Part shown: in pieces, positions 7,078 to 15,024 of the stretch
Layout: the number at the start of each line of letters is the position of its first letter
How positions within the stretch are numbered: position 1 is the first letter of the stretch
DNA from: Flavobacteriia bacterium
GTDB taxonomy: Bacteria > Bacteroidota > Bacteroidia > Flavobacteriales > Flavobacteriaceae
NCBI GenBank assembly: GCA_003973375.1
Contig: QNYL01000036.1
Coordinates: 1-17,294, forward strand
Reading direction: 5' to 3'
DNA length: 17,294 bases
Translations under genes and position numbers: made by a program
The notes under the pieces: model-generated
The model's input: only the letters and a program-made list of their open reading frames with translations
What the model was told of the DNA's origin: nothing
The model's database searches: none

Positions 7078-8856
7078 ATGCCTATCGAAATAAAAAGACT
7101 CTTTGACTTTGTTTACTATCAAAAAGAAAAATTTAATCTGGAAAAATCTCTCGTTACCAAATACAATGGTAAATGGGTAGCCACTTCCACCCAGGAATTT
7201 ATTGATCAGGCCAATGCTATCAGCCGGGGTCTGTTGAAATTAGGTATAAAACCAGGCGATAAAATTGCCGTAATTTCTTCTACAAACCGTACAGAATGGA
7301 ACTTATTGGATATAGGAGTTTTACAGTTAGGGGCCATCAATGTGCCTATTTATCCAACGATTAGCAAGGATGATTATAAATATATTTTTAATCATGCAGA
7401 AGTTAAGTACTGTTTCCTTTCCGATGAAGTCCTTTTTGAAAAAGCCAATTCTATTAAAGATGAGGTGCCTTCGCTTAAAGAGATCTATTCTTTTGAAGAT
7501 ATAAAAGGCTGCAAGAACTGGAAAGAAGTAATTGAACTGGGAAAAGACGACAGCAATCAGGATAAGGTGGAAAAACTGATGGATAAAGTTAAATCCAACG
7601 ACCTTGCCACTATTATTTATACTTCCGGAACAACCGGTGTGCCAAAAGGGGTAATGTTATCGCACAGCAATATTGTTTCCAATGTAGTTGACAGTAAACC
7701 CAGACTGCCTATTACCGAAGGAAGAACCAAGGTACTAAGTTTTTTACCGGTATGCCATATTTTTGAAAGAATGCTTCACTATTTATACATCCAAAATGGA
7801 TTAACGATTTATTTTGCAGAAAGTATCGAAAAAATATCGGATAACATAAAGGATGTAAAACCGAATCTTATGAGTGTCGTTCCGAGATTGCTCGAGAAAA
7901 TTTACGACAGCATCATTACCAAAGGTTCAGAATTGACCGGAATTAAAAAACGACTCTTCTTTTGGGCTGTTGAACTCGGTTTAAAATACGAACCTTATGA
8001 AGCAAATGGATGGTGGTATGAAAAACAGCTGGCCCTTGCCAACAAACTTATATTCAGCAAATGGAGAGAAGCCCTTGGCGGAAATCTTTCAACGATGGTT
8101 TCGGGAAGTGCTCCGTTACAACCACGACTGGCCCGAATCTTTGCCGCAGCACAAATGCAGGTAATGGAAGGCTACGGACTTACAGAGACCTCTCCCGTGG
8201 TATCTGTAAATATGTATAAAGATCATATGTTTAAGATCGGTACGGTAGGAAAACCCATAGATCATGTAGAGGTGAAAATTGCTGAAGACGGAGAAATACT
8301 GATCAAAGGCCCGAATGTAATGCAAGGATATTATAAGGATCCTGAAAGAACGGCCCAGGTGATGACCGGAGAATATTTCCATACAGGAGACAAAGGAGAG
8401 ATCGACAAAGATGGTTTCCTGAAAATTACCGGAAGAAAAAAAGAGATCTTTAAAACCTCCGGAGGAAAATACATCGCTCCTGCTGCTCTTGAAAATGAAA
8501 TGAAACAATCCAGGTTTATTGAGCAGATCCTGGTAATTGGTGAAGGACAAAAAATGCCGGCAGCCATTATCCAGCCCAATTTTGATTTTGTAATTGAATG
8601 GGCAAACCGTCATGAAATTAAACTGGGAGACAGTTTGAAAGACATTATTTCTAATCCGAAAGTTAAGGAAAGGATCATGCAGGAAATTAAGACAGGAAAT
8701 AAAAAATTCGGAAAATGGGAAACCATTAAAAAGATTGAGCTTACCCCGGAGATCTGGAGTGTAGACAATGAACTGCTAACCCCTACTTTTAAACCCAAAA
8801 GAGAAACAATACTAAAAAAATACAAACATCTTTACAATAAGATATACGAACTGTAA
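7078..8856 (+). CDS. Long-chain acyl-CoA synthetase (AMP-forming)
   Basis: Activates fatty acids to acyl-CoA in two steps (acyl-adenylate, then thioester), probably at the inner membrane, for lipid synthesis or beta-oxidation. The 592-residue protein belongs to the ANL/AMP-binding superfamily. The phosphate-binding loop is Y-T-S-G-T-T-G-V-P-K-G (181-191), the adenine-site motif is E-G-Y-G-L-T-E-T (364-371), and the ribose-binding hinge region is Y-F-H-T-G-D-K-G (433-440) followed by T-G-R-K-K-E-I-F-K-T-S-G-G-K (451-464). The C-terminal lobe carries L-L-T-P-T-F-K-P-K-R, the ACSL-type end found in eukaryotic and many bacterial long-chain enzymes. Chain-length preference cannot be read from sequence. 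It starts at an ATG 19 bases after TTATTTTG (7051-7058), a one-mismatch -7 box. Downstream, dnaX begins after 37 bases with its own box. Confidence 0.94.
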   Translation: MPIEIKRLFDFVYYQKEKFNLEKSLVTKYNGKWVATSTQEFIDQANAISRGLLKLGIKPGDKIAVISSTNRTEWNLLDIGVLQLGAINVPIYPTISKDDYKYIFNHAEVKYCFLSDEVLFEKANSIKDEVPSLKEIYSFEDIKGCKNWKEVIELGKDDSNQDKVEKLMDKVKSNDLATIIYTSGTTGVPKGVMLSHSNIVSNVVDSKPRLPITEGRTKVLSFLPVCHIFERMLHYLYIQNGLTIYFAESIEKISDNIKDVKPNLMSVVPRLLEKIYDSIITKGSELTGIKKRLFFWAVELGLKYEPYEANGWWYEKQLALANKLIFSKWREALGGNLSTMVSGSAPLQPRLARIFAAAQMQVMEGYGLTETSPVVSVNMYKDHMFKIGTVGKPIDHVEVKIAEDGEILIKGPNVMQGYYKDPERTAQVMTGEYFHTGDKGEIDKDGFLKITGRKKEIFKTSGGKYIAPAALENEMKQSRFIEQILVIGEGQKMPAAIIQPNFDFVIEWANRHEIKLGDSLKDIISNPKVKERIMQEIKTGNKKFGKWETIKKIELTPEIWSVDNELLTPTFKPKRETILKKYKHLYNKIYEL

Positions 8857-8864
8857 TAATTTAT

Positions 8865-8872
8865 TATTTTTG
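8865..8872 (+). promoter_or_regulatory. -7 promoter box for dnaX
   Basis: TATTTTTG matches TAnnTTTG exactly and lies 21 bases before the dnaX ATG, within the 37-base gap after the acyl-CoA synthetase gene. Read-through from upstream is also possible because no terminator separates the genes. Confidence 0.5.
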
Positions 8873-8893
8873 TCAAGCCTAAAAAAAAGCTGA

Positions 8894-10645
8894 ATGGAAC
8901 CTTTTATAGTATCTGCAAGAAAATACCGTCCTCAGAAGTTTGATGATGTGGTGGGCCAGCAGGCCATTACCAATACGCTTGAAAATGCTATAAAGAGTAA
9001 TCATTTGGCTCAGGCCCTGCTTTTTACCGGTCCGAGAGGCGTTGGAAAAACCACTTGCGCACGTATTCTTGCCAAAAGAATTAATCAGGAAAGCAGCGAG
9101 AACATCTCAGAAGATGAAGATTTTGCCTTTAATATTTTTGAACTTGATGCCGCTTCCAACAATTCTGTTGACGATATAAGAAGCCTTACAGAACAGGTAA
9201 GGATTCCTCCTCAAACAGGTAAATACAAGGTGTATATCATCGATGAGGTGCATATGTTGTCTCAATCAGCCTTCAATGCATTTTTAAAAACACTTGAAGA
9301 GCCTCCGGCACATGCCATTTTTATTTTGGCTACAACCGAAAAACACAAGATCATTCCAACGATCCTATCCAGATGTCAGATCTTCGATTTTAAAAGGATC
9401 GGAGTTTCAGATATTAAAAAATATCTTCATAAAATAGCAAAAGAAGAAGGAATTGAAGCCGATGATGATGCTCTGCATATCATCGCACAAAAAGCTGACG
9501 GAGCTTTGCGTGATGCCCTTTCCACTTTTGATCGCGTGGTAAGTTTTGCAGGGAAAAATCTTACGCGGCAGGCCGTTACCGAAAATTTAAATGTACTCGA
9601 TTACGATTATTATTTTAAGGTAACCGATTTGCTTACAGAGCATAAGATCCCCGAAGTTCTGCTTGTTTTTAATGAAATTCTCGACAAGGGTTTTGATGGA
9701 CATCATTTTATTTCCGGGCTGGCTTCACATTTCAGAGATCTGATGGTAGCCAAGGACAAAGAGACGGTTTCATTGCTTGAAGTTGGCGATAATACAAAAA
9801 AATTATATCTCAATCAGGCCGTAAAAACGAGTCTTCGGTTTTTATTGCAGGCCCTGGATCTGGCAAATGAATGCGATCTGAAATACAAAACCAGTAAAAA
9901 TCAACGGCTGCTTGTAGAGCTTACGCTGATGCAGATTGCCTCTATCGATTTCGATGGAGAAAAAAAAAAGCCTAAATACTTTATAATACCCGCTTCTCAC
10001 TTTGCAAGCAGGGTTGTAGAAGAAAGATATGACCGGAAGCTAAAGGTTTCTTCTTCTGAAGAACACGAGAAAACCACTGCAATTCCTCCAAAGGAATTAG
10101 TACAAAAAAAACAAACTGTTACAAGTGAGGCAATAAAACCCGAACCTCCTATTCTAAGAAAACCCGAAAAAGGCAGAAAGCGAAATTCAGCCCTGAGTAT
10201 CAATAGTTTAAACAGAAAAAAGGAAGAAGAAGCTGCACTCCTGGCGCGTACACGGATCCATGAGGATAAAAAAAATCTTCCCTCAGATCCGTTTACTGAA
10301 GAAGCCTTTTTGAATGTATGGAATGATTTTATCAATATTTTACTTCAGGATGGAAAAAAAATCTATGCTTCCATACTCAATGCCGATAAGCCCAAAATCA
10401 AAGACAACCTGATCCACGTTACTTATTCCAATAAACTAATGGCTGATGAACTTAACAGGATCAAGCCAAAGACTTTAAAATATCTTCGTGAAAAACTCAA
10501 CAATTACAGCATTGATTTTAAGGTAACTGTAAATGAAGAACAGGCCGCAAAAGTGGCTTATACCACCCTCGAAAAATACGATCTCCTTAAAAGTAAAAAT
10601 CCTAATCTGAAGAAACTAAAAGATACTTTTAAACTGGATCTTTAA
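8894..10645 (+). CDS. dnaX: DNA polymerase III subunit tau (possibly also gamma)
   Basis: Clamp-loader ATPase that loads the beta sliding clamp; the full-length tau form also links the loader to the polymerase and helicase. The 583 residues begin with an AAA+ module: Walker A G-P-R-G-V-G-K-T-T (46-54), Walker B I-I-D-E-V-H (115-120), sensor-1 L-A-T-T-E-K-H (145-151) and the S-R-C motif (159-161). The collar domain III ends near 355. A basic, low-complexity linker (about 375-465) leads to a C-terminal domain (about 468-583). The zinc-binding cysteine cluster normally found after Walker A is absent; residues 61-80 are acidic instead and only Cys55 and Cys161 occur nearby. At codons 356-359 a run of ten A sits at the domain III boundary and may cause frameshifting to a gamma-like product. 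The start ATG follows a -7 box at 8865-8872. Confidence 0.96.
   Translation: MEPFIVSARKYRPQKFDDVVGQQAITNTLENAIKSNHLAQALLFTGPRGVGKTTCARILAKRINQESSENISEDEDFAFNIFELDAASNNSVDDIRSLTEQVRIPPQTGKYKVYIIDEVHMLSQSAFNAFLKTLEEPPAHAIFILATTEKHKIIPTILSRCQIFDFKRIGVSDIKKYLHKIAKEEGIEADDDALHIIAQKADGALRDALSTFDRVVSFAGKNLTRQAVTENLNVLDYDYYFKVTDLLTEHKIPEVLLVFNEILDKGFDGHHFISGLASHFRDLMVAKDKETVSLLEVGDNTKKLYLNQAVKTSLRFLLQALDLANECDLKYKTSKNQRLLVELTLMQIASIDFDGEKKKPKYFIIPASHFASRVVEERYDRKLKVSSSEEHEKTTAIPPKELVQKKQTVTSEAIKPEPPILRKPEKGRKRNSALSINSLNRKKEEEAALLARTRIHEDKKNLPSDPFTEEAFLNVWNDFINILLQDGKKIYASILNADKPKIKDNLIHVTYSNKLMADELNRIKPKTLKYLREKLNNYSIDFKVTVNEEQAAKVAYTTLEKYDLLKSKNPNLKKLKDTFKLDL
9960..9969 (+). promoter_or_regulatory. 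Candidate slippage / programmed frameshift site in dnaX
   Basis: Ten consecutive A bases cover the codons for Glu356-Lys-Lys-Lys359, right after the last helix of clamp-loader domain III. A -1 shift reads Lys-Ala and then TAA at 9973-9975, giving about 360 residues. A +1 shift reads Ser-Leu-Asn-Thr-Leu and then TAA at 9984-9986. A small imperfect stem (9989-9995 with 10006-10013, one bulge) lies about 19 bases further on, rather far for a ribosomal stimulator. Known dnaX genes make gamma by this type of event (ribosomal in E. coli, transcriptional in Thermus). Use of this site here is inferred. Confidence 0.5.
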
Positions 10646-10669
10646 ATTTTTCTATTACCTTTCTTTTAC

Positions 10670-10677
10670 TATCTTTA
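10670..10677 (+). promoter_or_regulatory. Probable -7 box for the antiporter gene
   Basis: TATCTTTA differs from TAnnTTTG at the last base and lies 24 bases before the TTG start at 10702, the same spacing as in the other genes of this window. Co-transcription with dnaX across the 56-base gap is the alternative. Confidence 0.35.
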
Positions 10678-10701
10678 GGAAAATTTTAAACCCTTAAAAA
10701 T

Positions 10702-12621
10702 TTGGATCTAAAGACTCTTTTTATCATATTGATCGGTTTTATGATTGTAGCCATTGCTTCCAATCAGATCGCTAAAGTTTTTCAAAGGATAAAGTTTCCG
10801 CTGATTACCGGATTTATCATTACCGGTATTTTAGCAGGTTCCTCTTTTTTAAATTTTATTCCTAAAAGAGCGATCGACAACCTGGAATTTCTGAATGAAA
10901 TTGCCCTGTCTATCATTGCTTTTTCTGCCGGAGCAGAATTATATCTCGATGATATGAGAAGCCGGATCAACAGCATCAAATGGATGACCATCTGGCAACT
11001 GGTGATCACTTTCTTTCTTACCAGTTTTGTTATTTATTTTATAGCAGACCAGATTCCTTTTATGGCTGAAATGGAAGAGGCCGTAAAGATCTCAGTAGCA
11101 ATACTCTTCGGAACTATCTTTGTGGCTCGCTCCCCTTCTTCAGCCATTGCTGTGATTAATGAAATGAGAGCAAACGGCCCTTTTACTAAAACCGCTATTG
11201 GAGTAACCGTTGTAGAAGATGTTCTGGTAGTGATTCTTTTTGCTATTAACTTTTCAATTGCAAAGATGCTTATCAGTGGTGAAGAGATCAATTTACTTTT
11301 CTTCGGAATACTTTTCTTTGAACTCATTGCCTCTTTTGGTATTGGATATGTTACCGGAAAAGTGCTTGAATTTCCTTTTCAATTCAAGCTCGATAAAAAT
11401 ATGAAAGGGATCATAGTGATCTTTATAGGTTATTTTGTTTACTTCTTTTCTAATTTTATTGTGGGCTTTAGCAAAGAACTGTTAGGGCATGAGATCATTC
11501 TGGAACCCCTTTTAATTGCCATTGTAGGAAGTTTTGTACTGACCAATTACAGCAAACACAGGATAGAATTTAAAGAAGTACTCGAATATATCAGCCCTGT
11601 TATTTATATCGTTTTCTTTACACTTACCGGTGCCTCCCTTTCTTTTCATACCCTGATCAGTGTTTTTGGAATTGCTGTTGGTCTTTTCCTTTTAAGATTG
11701 ATCACAATGATCCTGGGAGGAATCTTCGGAGTAGTATCCGCAAAGGATCCGAAAAAATATACTTTTATTGCCTGGATGCCCTATTTAACGCAAGCTGGTG
11801 TGGCACTGGGTTTAGCAACCATTGTTTCAACAGAATTTCCCGGATGGGGACATCACTTTGAAACCATTGTCATTGCCATTATAGTGATCAATCAATTGCT
11901 GGGTCCCCCACTTTTTAAATGGGTATTGAATTACGTAAAGGAAAGTCACCTGAAAGCAAAATCCGATCTTAAGGAAAGCACCAGGGATGCGGTTATTTTC
12001 GGACTCGAAAGTCAGTCGATTGCACTGGCCAAGCAGCTGGAAAAACAAAACTGGTCAGCGCGTATCATTTCTATGGAAGATTATGACCTTGAAGGGGAAC
12101 ATAAATGTGAGATTATCAATAATTTTAATCCCACAGTAGCAAATCTCAAAAAACTCAATCTCGATAAAGTTGAGGCTGTTGTACTTATGCTTACCGATGA
12201 AAAGAACTATATCCTTGCCGAAAAGATCTATGAGAATTTTGGCACAAAAGACATTATTGTTAGATTAAATCAGCATGAAAATTTTGAAAAGTTCTATAAA
12301 CTCGGTGCCTTGATCATTGAACCCTCCACGGCCATTGTGAGTCTGCTCGACCATTTTGTACGATCTCCAAATGCCACTTCACTACTTTTGGGTATGGATG
12401 ACAATCAGGATACTATGGATATTGAGATCAAAAATAAAGATTATCACGGCCTACGCATCCGGGAACTCCGCCTGCCTACGGATCTGATCATCCTATCAAT
12501 CAAACGAAGAGGACAAATGCTTATTACCCATGGGTATACACGTTTACGCATTGGTGATGTAATTACATTGGTCGGATCTAAAAAAAGCCTTGAAGAGACC
12601 AAGATCAAGCTAAATCCATAA
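10702..12621 (+). CDS. CPA2-type cation/proton antiporter with C-terminal RCK (TrkA) domains
   Basis: Inner-membrane exchanger of monovalent cations for protons, likely in pH or K+/Na+ homeostasis. The 639-residue product has an exchanger domain of about 12 hydrophobic segments (residues 5-410), including A-R-S-P-S-S-A-I-A-V-I (142-152) and V-E-D-V-L (171-175), where the Asp typical of CPA2 ion sites lies. It is followed by a TrkA-N-like domain (about 428-545) and a TrkA-C domain (about 570-635, ending in R-L-R-I-G-D-V-I-T-L-V-G). In the TrkA-N part the nucleotide-binding G-x-G-x-x-G is degenerate (G434-L-E-S-Q-S). I take the TTG at 10702 as start because the next ATG (10741) falls inside the first membrane segment and the TTG fits the promoter spacing. 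The transported ion cannot be deduced; KefB/C-like K+ efflux and Na+/H+ exchange are both possible. Confidence 0.9.
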   Translation: MDLKTLFIILIGFMIVAIASNQIAKVFQRIKFPLITGFIITGILAGSSFLNFIPKRAIDNLEFLNEIALSIIAFSAGAELYLDDMRSRINSIKWMTIWQLVITFFLTSFVIYFIADQIPFMAEMEEAVKISVAILFGTIFVARSPSSAIAVINEMRANGPFTKTAIGVTVVEDVLVVILFAINFSIAKMLISGEEINLLFFGILFFELIASFGIGYVTGKVLEFPFQFKLDKNMKGIIVIFIGYFVYFFSNFIVGFSKELLGHEIILEPLLIAIVGSFVLTNYSKHRIEFKEVLEYISPVIYIVFFTLTGASLSFHTLISVFGIAVGLFLLRLITMILGGIFGVVSAKDPKKYTFIAWMPYLTQAGVALGLATIVSTEFPGWGHHFETIVIAIIVINQLLGPPLFKWVLNYVKESHLKAKSDLKESTRDAVIFGLESQSIALAKQLEKQNWSARIISMEDYDLEGEHKCEIINNFNPTVANLKKLNLDKVEAVVLMLTDEKNYILAEKIYENFGTKDIIVRLNQHENFEKFYKLGALIIEPSTAIVSLLDHFVRSPNATSLLLGMDDNQDTMDIEIKNKDYHGLRIRELRLPTDLIILSIKRRGQMLITHGYTRLRIGDVITLVGSKKSLEETKIKLNP

Positions 12622-12640
12622 TTTTTCAGATATATGGATT
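12613..12640 (+). terminator. Weak hairpin at the end of the antiporter gene
   Basis: An 8-bp perfect inverted repeat (12613-12620 with 12633-12640) with a 12-base loop overlaps the antiporter stop codon. There is no strong T tract after it and it abuts the promoter of the next gene, so termination here is doubtful. Confidence 0.3.
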
Positions 12641-12644
12641 GATA

Positions 12645-12676
12645 TTTGTGTTTTGAAAATTTAGCCTGTACTTTTG
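12645..12676 (+). promoter_or_regulatory. Promoter (-33 TTTG and -7 TACTTTTG) of the GHL10 gene
   Basis: TTTG at 12645-12648 and TACTTTTG at 12669-12676 match the -33 and -7 elements of the Bacteroidota sigma factor, separated by 20 bases. The -7 box ends 20 bases before the ATG at 12697. This is the only promoter in the window where both elements are evident. Confidence 0.65.
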
Positions 12677-12696
12677 AATTTCCTTATAATCAATGT

Positions 12697-14217
12697 ATGA
12701 AAAAGATATATTTATTATTTCTTCTATTATTAACTGATTCTCAATTTTTATCTGCCCAGCAGAATAACAACCGAGAATTCAGAGGAGTATGGATTGCTAC
12801 AGTAAAAAATATCGACTGGCCGAGCAAAGATAATCTGAGTACAGAAGAGCAAAAAAAAGAATTGATCCTGCTTCTCGACAAGTTTAAAGATTTAAATCTC
12901 AATGCTGTAATCTTTCAGATTCGTCCTTCAGCGGATGCTTTTTATCATTCTAAATATGAACAATGGTCGAAATATCTTACCGGAAAGAACGGTAAAGCAC
13001 CTGCCCCCTATTATGACCCGCTGGCTTTTGCAATAGAAGAAACCCATAAGCGTGGAATGGAATTTCACGCCTGGCTAAATCCGTACCGTGCTATAGTTGA
13101 TTATAAAGAATATCAATCCAATCCTCTACCTCTTACCTATAACAAACCCGAATGGTTTATCAACTACGGTGATAATAAATATTTTAATCCGGGTATCCCC
13201 GATGTAAGAAAATACATCAACAAGGTTGTTGCCGATATCGTTCAGCAATACGATATTGATGCCATACATTTTGATGATTATTTTTATCCTTATAAGATTA
13301 AAAATCAGGCCTTTCCGGATTCTCTTAGCTTTAAAAAATACGGAGGAGATTTTTACCCAAATCGTATAAACGACTGGCGTAGAGAGAATGTAAATCAGAT
13401 TATTTCCGAATTACACCGGACCATAAAGAACATCAAACCCTGGGTACAGTTCGGGGTAAGCCCTTTTGGAGTATGGCGCAACAAAAGTCTTGATTATGAA
13501 GGATCTGATACTCAAGCCGGACAAACCAGTTATGATGATCTCTATGCGGATATTCTTCACTGGTTAGAAAAGGGATGGTTGGATTACGTTCTGCCTCAGG
13601 ACTACTGGCATATCGGTCATAAAAAAGCTGATTATAGAACTGTTGCAGAATGGTGGACACTTCACGCATATAATGCAAATCTGTATATCGGTCACGGACT
13701 CTACCGGCTCGACCGGAAAAAGGAGCACCGTGCCTGGAAGAAAAAGAAACCTACAGAAATTGAAAAACAACTCGATCTGAATAAAACACTTCCTTTAATT
13801 TCCGGCAGTGTATATTTTAGTGCCAAAGTATTTTTAAACAATCCTTTGAATATCAATAAGATCCTGAAGGAAAAGTATTATCCAAATCCTGTATTGCCTC
13901 CCGGACTACAAAAAGGAATCAAATACCATCCTGAACCTGTAAACGATGTTGAAATAATAAAAATCAGCTCAAGAAAACAACGACTCGCATGGAAAAGTAT
14001 GCCTGAAAATGCTGAAAAGGAAGCGGTAAAATTTTTAATCTATAAATTTCAAAAAGGAGATCAGGTAGATCTTGATAACAGCGATAAGATTGTAGCCCTA
14101 ACAGGTGAGCATCACCTTGATTTTAATAAAAAAGACCTTAAAAAAGGCAGTATTTTCGTCATACTGGCGGTTAATCGAAATAATAACATCAGTAATCCGG
14201 TGTATTTCAGAAGATAA
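12697..14217 (+). CDS. Secreted GHL10-family (DUF187) glycoside hydrolase, DigH/YngK-like
   Basis: Exported protein of 506 residues. Residues 1-20 are a signal peptide (MKKIYLLFLL then LLTDSQFLSA) with likely cleavage before Gln21. The catalytic TIM-barrel domain of the GHL10/DUF187 family covers about 26-400, starting with R-E-F-R-G-V-W-I-A-T. It carries the family's acidic motif I-D-A-I-H-F-D-D-Y-F-Y-P-Y (187-199), G-V-S-P-F-G-V-W-R (253-261) and W-L-D-Y-V-L-P-Q-D-Y-W (294-304). A C-terminal fibronectin-III-like domain covers about 412-505. E. coli DigH of this family cleaves glycan strands lacking stem peptides during cell division, so peptidoglycan is the most likely substrate here, but other polysaccharides cannot be excluded. 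A TTG start at 12646 would add 17 residues in front of a good signal peptide and would overlap the promoter, so ATG 12697 is preferred. Confidence 0.9.
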   Translation: MKKIYLLFLLLLTDSQFLSAQQNNNREFRGVWIATVKNIDWPSKDNLSTEEQKKELILLLDKFKDLNLNAVIFQIRPSADAFYHSKYEQWSKYLTGKNGKAPAPYYDPLAFAIEETHKRGMEFHAWLNPYRAIVDYKEYQSNPLPLTYNKPEWFINYGDNKYFNPGIPDVRKYINKVVADIVQQYDIDAIHFDDYFYPYKIKNQAFPDSLSFKKYGGDFYPNRINDWRRENVNQIISELHRTIKNIKPWVQFGVSPFGVWRNKSLDYEGSDTQAGQTSYDDLYADILHWLEKGWLDYVLPQDYWHIGHKKADYRTVAEWWTLHAYNANLYIGHGLYRLDRKKEHRAWKKKKPTEIEKQLDLNKTLPLISGSVYFSAKVFLNNPLNINKILKEKYYPNPVLPPGLQKGIKYHPEPVNDVEIIKISSRKQRLAWKSMPENAEKEAVKFLIYKFQKGDQVDLDNSDKIVALTGEHHLDFNKKDLKKGSIFVILAVNRNNNISNPVYFRR

Positions 14218-14241
14218 TATATTGTTTTATCTCGTAAATAC
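14202..14241. terminator. Hairpin spanning the convergent stop codons
   Basis: Bases 14202-14207 pair with 14236-14241 and bases 14212-14217 with 14227-14232, with a small internal loop and a 9-base apical loop. The two inner arms contain the stop codons of the GHL10 gene (plus strand) and yaaA (minus strand). It is AT-rich; a bidirectional 3' end is possible but weakly supported. Confidence 0.35.
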
Positions 14242-14985
14242 TAACTCATTTCCGGAAGACAGGTTGTCATCAAAAGCATAGCCCTCACGATTAAAAAGCT
14301 TTAGATCTTCTGATCTTTCTATATGGTTATCCAGGATAAAACGCACCATCATTCCTCTTGCTTTTTTGGCAAAGAAACTGATCACTTTTAGTTTTCCATT
14401 TTTAAGATCTTTAAAAACAGGAGTTATAAGCTGTGCTTTTAACAATTTATTATTCAATACTTTAAAGTATTCATTACTGGCGAGATTAATCAGTTCTTCA
14501 CCTTCCTGCATCTCTTCATTCAGAGCTTCTGTTAAAGTATTTCCCCAGAATTGATAGAGATTTTCTTTGGTCCCGACTTTGAGTTTCGTTCCCATTTCAA
14601 GGCGGTAAGGCTGTATCAGATCAAGAGGTCTTAAAATTCCGTATTGTCCGGAAAGAATCCTTAATTTTTGTTGTAACTTCTCCATCTTTTCTTCGGGTAA
14701 GGAATAAGCATCCAGCCCCTCATAAACAGTACCTTTAAAAGCAAAAACTGCCTGACGCCCGTTTTCCAATGTAATAGGCAAATGCCATTCCTGATTTCTC
14801 TCCCAGTTTAAATCGGCCAGTTTTTCTGAAACCGACATCAATTCAGAAAGTTGTTTCGGACTTTTCTTTTTCAGTACGTTGTTAAGTTTCTCTGCATATG
14901 CTAAAAACTTTGCCTCAGTATATTTTTCTGTAGGTATCCGGGTTTTAAAATCAAGGGATTTCGCAGGTGAAATTACAATCTTCAT
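14227..14985 (-). CDS. yaaA: Peroxide stress protein YaaA (UPF0246/DUF328)
   Basis: Cytoplasmic protein of 252 residues, the normal family length. The family hallmark M-K-I-V-I-S-P-A-K-S-L-D-F is at the N-terminus, and I-S-F-F-A-K-K-A-R-G-M-M near the C-terminus matches the conserved I-S-F-x-A-K-x-A-R-G element. In E. coli YaaA limits intracellular free iron under hydrogen peroxide stress and so protects DNA and proteins from Fenton damage; structural work suggests nucleic-acid binding. It is probably the last gene of a PASTA-rluD-yaaA transcript, since it begins 39 bases after rluD with no -7 box in the gap. Its stop is only 9 bases from the stop of the convergent GHL10 gene. Confidence 0.94.
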   Translation of the reverse strand: MKIVISPAKSLDFKTRIPTEKYTEAKFLAYAEKLNNVLKKKSPKQLSELMSVSEKLADLNWERNQEWHLPITLENGRQAVFAFKGTVYEGLDAYSLPEEKMEKLQQKLRILSGQYGILRPLDLIQPYRLEMGTKLKVGTKENLYQFWGNTLTEALNEEMQEGEELINLASNEYFKVLNNKLLKAQLITPVFKDLKNGKLKVISFFAKKARGMMVRFILDNHIERSEDLKLFNREGYAFDDNLSSGNELVFTR

Positions 14986-15024
14986 TTGTAGGTGTTTATG
15001 TATTTATTTGTTTAAGAATCAATA

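Noticed and set aside
8116..8613. 165-residue minus-strand frame inside the acyl-CoA synthetase gene
   Set aside because: It lies wholly antisense to a conserved gene, has no family motif and no promoter; it is a codon-bias shadow.
12646..12696. TTG start giving 17 extra residues on the GHL10 protein
   Set aside because: The ATG at 12697 begins an ideal signal peptide and the -33/-7 promoter (12645-12676) overlaps the extension.
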